From the NCBI GenBank assembly GCA_016870425.1, contig VGBQ01000143.1, positions 1 through 6,678 on the forward strand: DNA of 6,678 bases, in the 5' to 3' direction. This document shows positions 6,676-6,678 of the stretch, in pieces. The DNA is from Actinomycetota bacterium. GTDB lineage: Bacteria; Actinomycetota; Actinomycetes; S36-B12. The translations under genes were made by a program, and so were the position numbers. A model generated the notes under the pieces. That model saw nothing but the letters and a program-made list of their open reading frames with translations, was not told the origin of the DNA and did no database searches. How positions within the stretch are numbered: the first letter of the stretch is position 1; each line of letters begins with the position of its first letter.

Positions 6676-6678
6676 ATG
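6676..6678 (+). other. Possible start codon of the next gene
   Basis: The window ends exactly on an ATG, 36 nt after the stop of the tandem nuclease gene. Nothing of the product can be read, so this is only a candidate start for a further operon member. Confidence 0.15.

Overview
The base composition (strongly GC-rich, GC-rich third codon positions), the use of GTG starts in four of the six genes with a visible start, and the protein families (DUF2127 membrane protein with a Cys-rich N-terminus, AbiEi-type wHTH protein, small PH-like protein, Fe-S PD-(D/E)XK nucleases) point to a chromosomal segment of a high-GC Actinomycetota bacterium. Genus cannot be told from this window.

Layout. (a) 3-659, + strand: the 3' end of a gene for a probably secreted protein with two pre-peptidase-C-terminal-like (PPC-like) beta domains joined by a 29-unit (T/K)-P linker encoded by an almost pure hexanucleotide array. 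(b) 677-1441, +: DUF2127 multi-pass membrane protein with a CHCC N-terminal motif. (c) 1464-2504, +: aldo/keto reductase of the YghZ/Gpr type with a full catalytic tetrad. These three lie 17 and 22 bp apart and could share a transcript. (d) 2505-2743: a non-coding gap dense in inverted repeats, including a chain of stem-loops and an alternative H-type pseudoknot fold. (e) 2744-3292, +: AbiEi-family wHTH protein with no toxin partner in the window. (f) 3293-3481: gap between convergent genes, with a hairpin and a perfect 18-bp tandem duplication. (g) 3482-3829, -: small PH-like protein. (h) 3902-4846 and 4843-6639, +: two translationally coupled genes (GTGA overlap) for Fe-S cluster PD-(D/E)XK nucleases. 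The window ends 39 bp after the second one, on a possible ATG.

The most notable part is the nuclease pair. The first protein is a single complete module (C36, H63, D152, D165-x-K167, C251/C254/C260). The second is a two-module fusion: its C-terminal half has a full active site (H342, D427, E440-x-K442) and its N-terminal half keeps the four cluster cysteines but has lost the recognisable metal-binding residues. The operon therefore encodes three Cas4/AddB-like modules, two apparently active and one apparently dead. This recalls helicase-nuclease machines in which a dead nuclease fold serves as a DNA-tracking or structural subunit. No helicase is present in the window, and a role in repair or defence is inference only.
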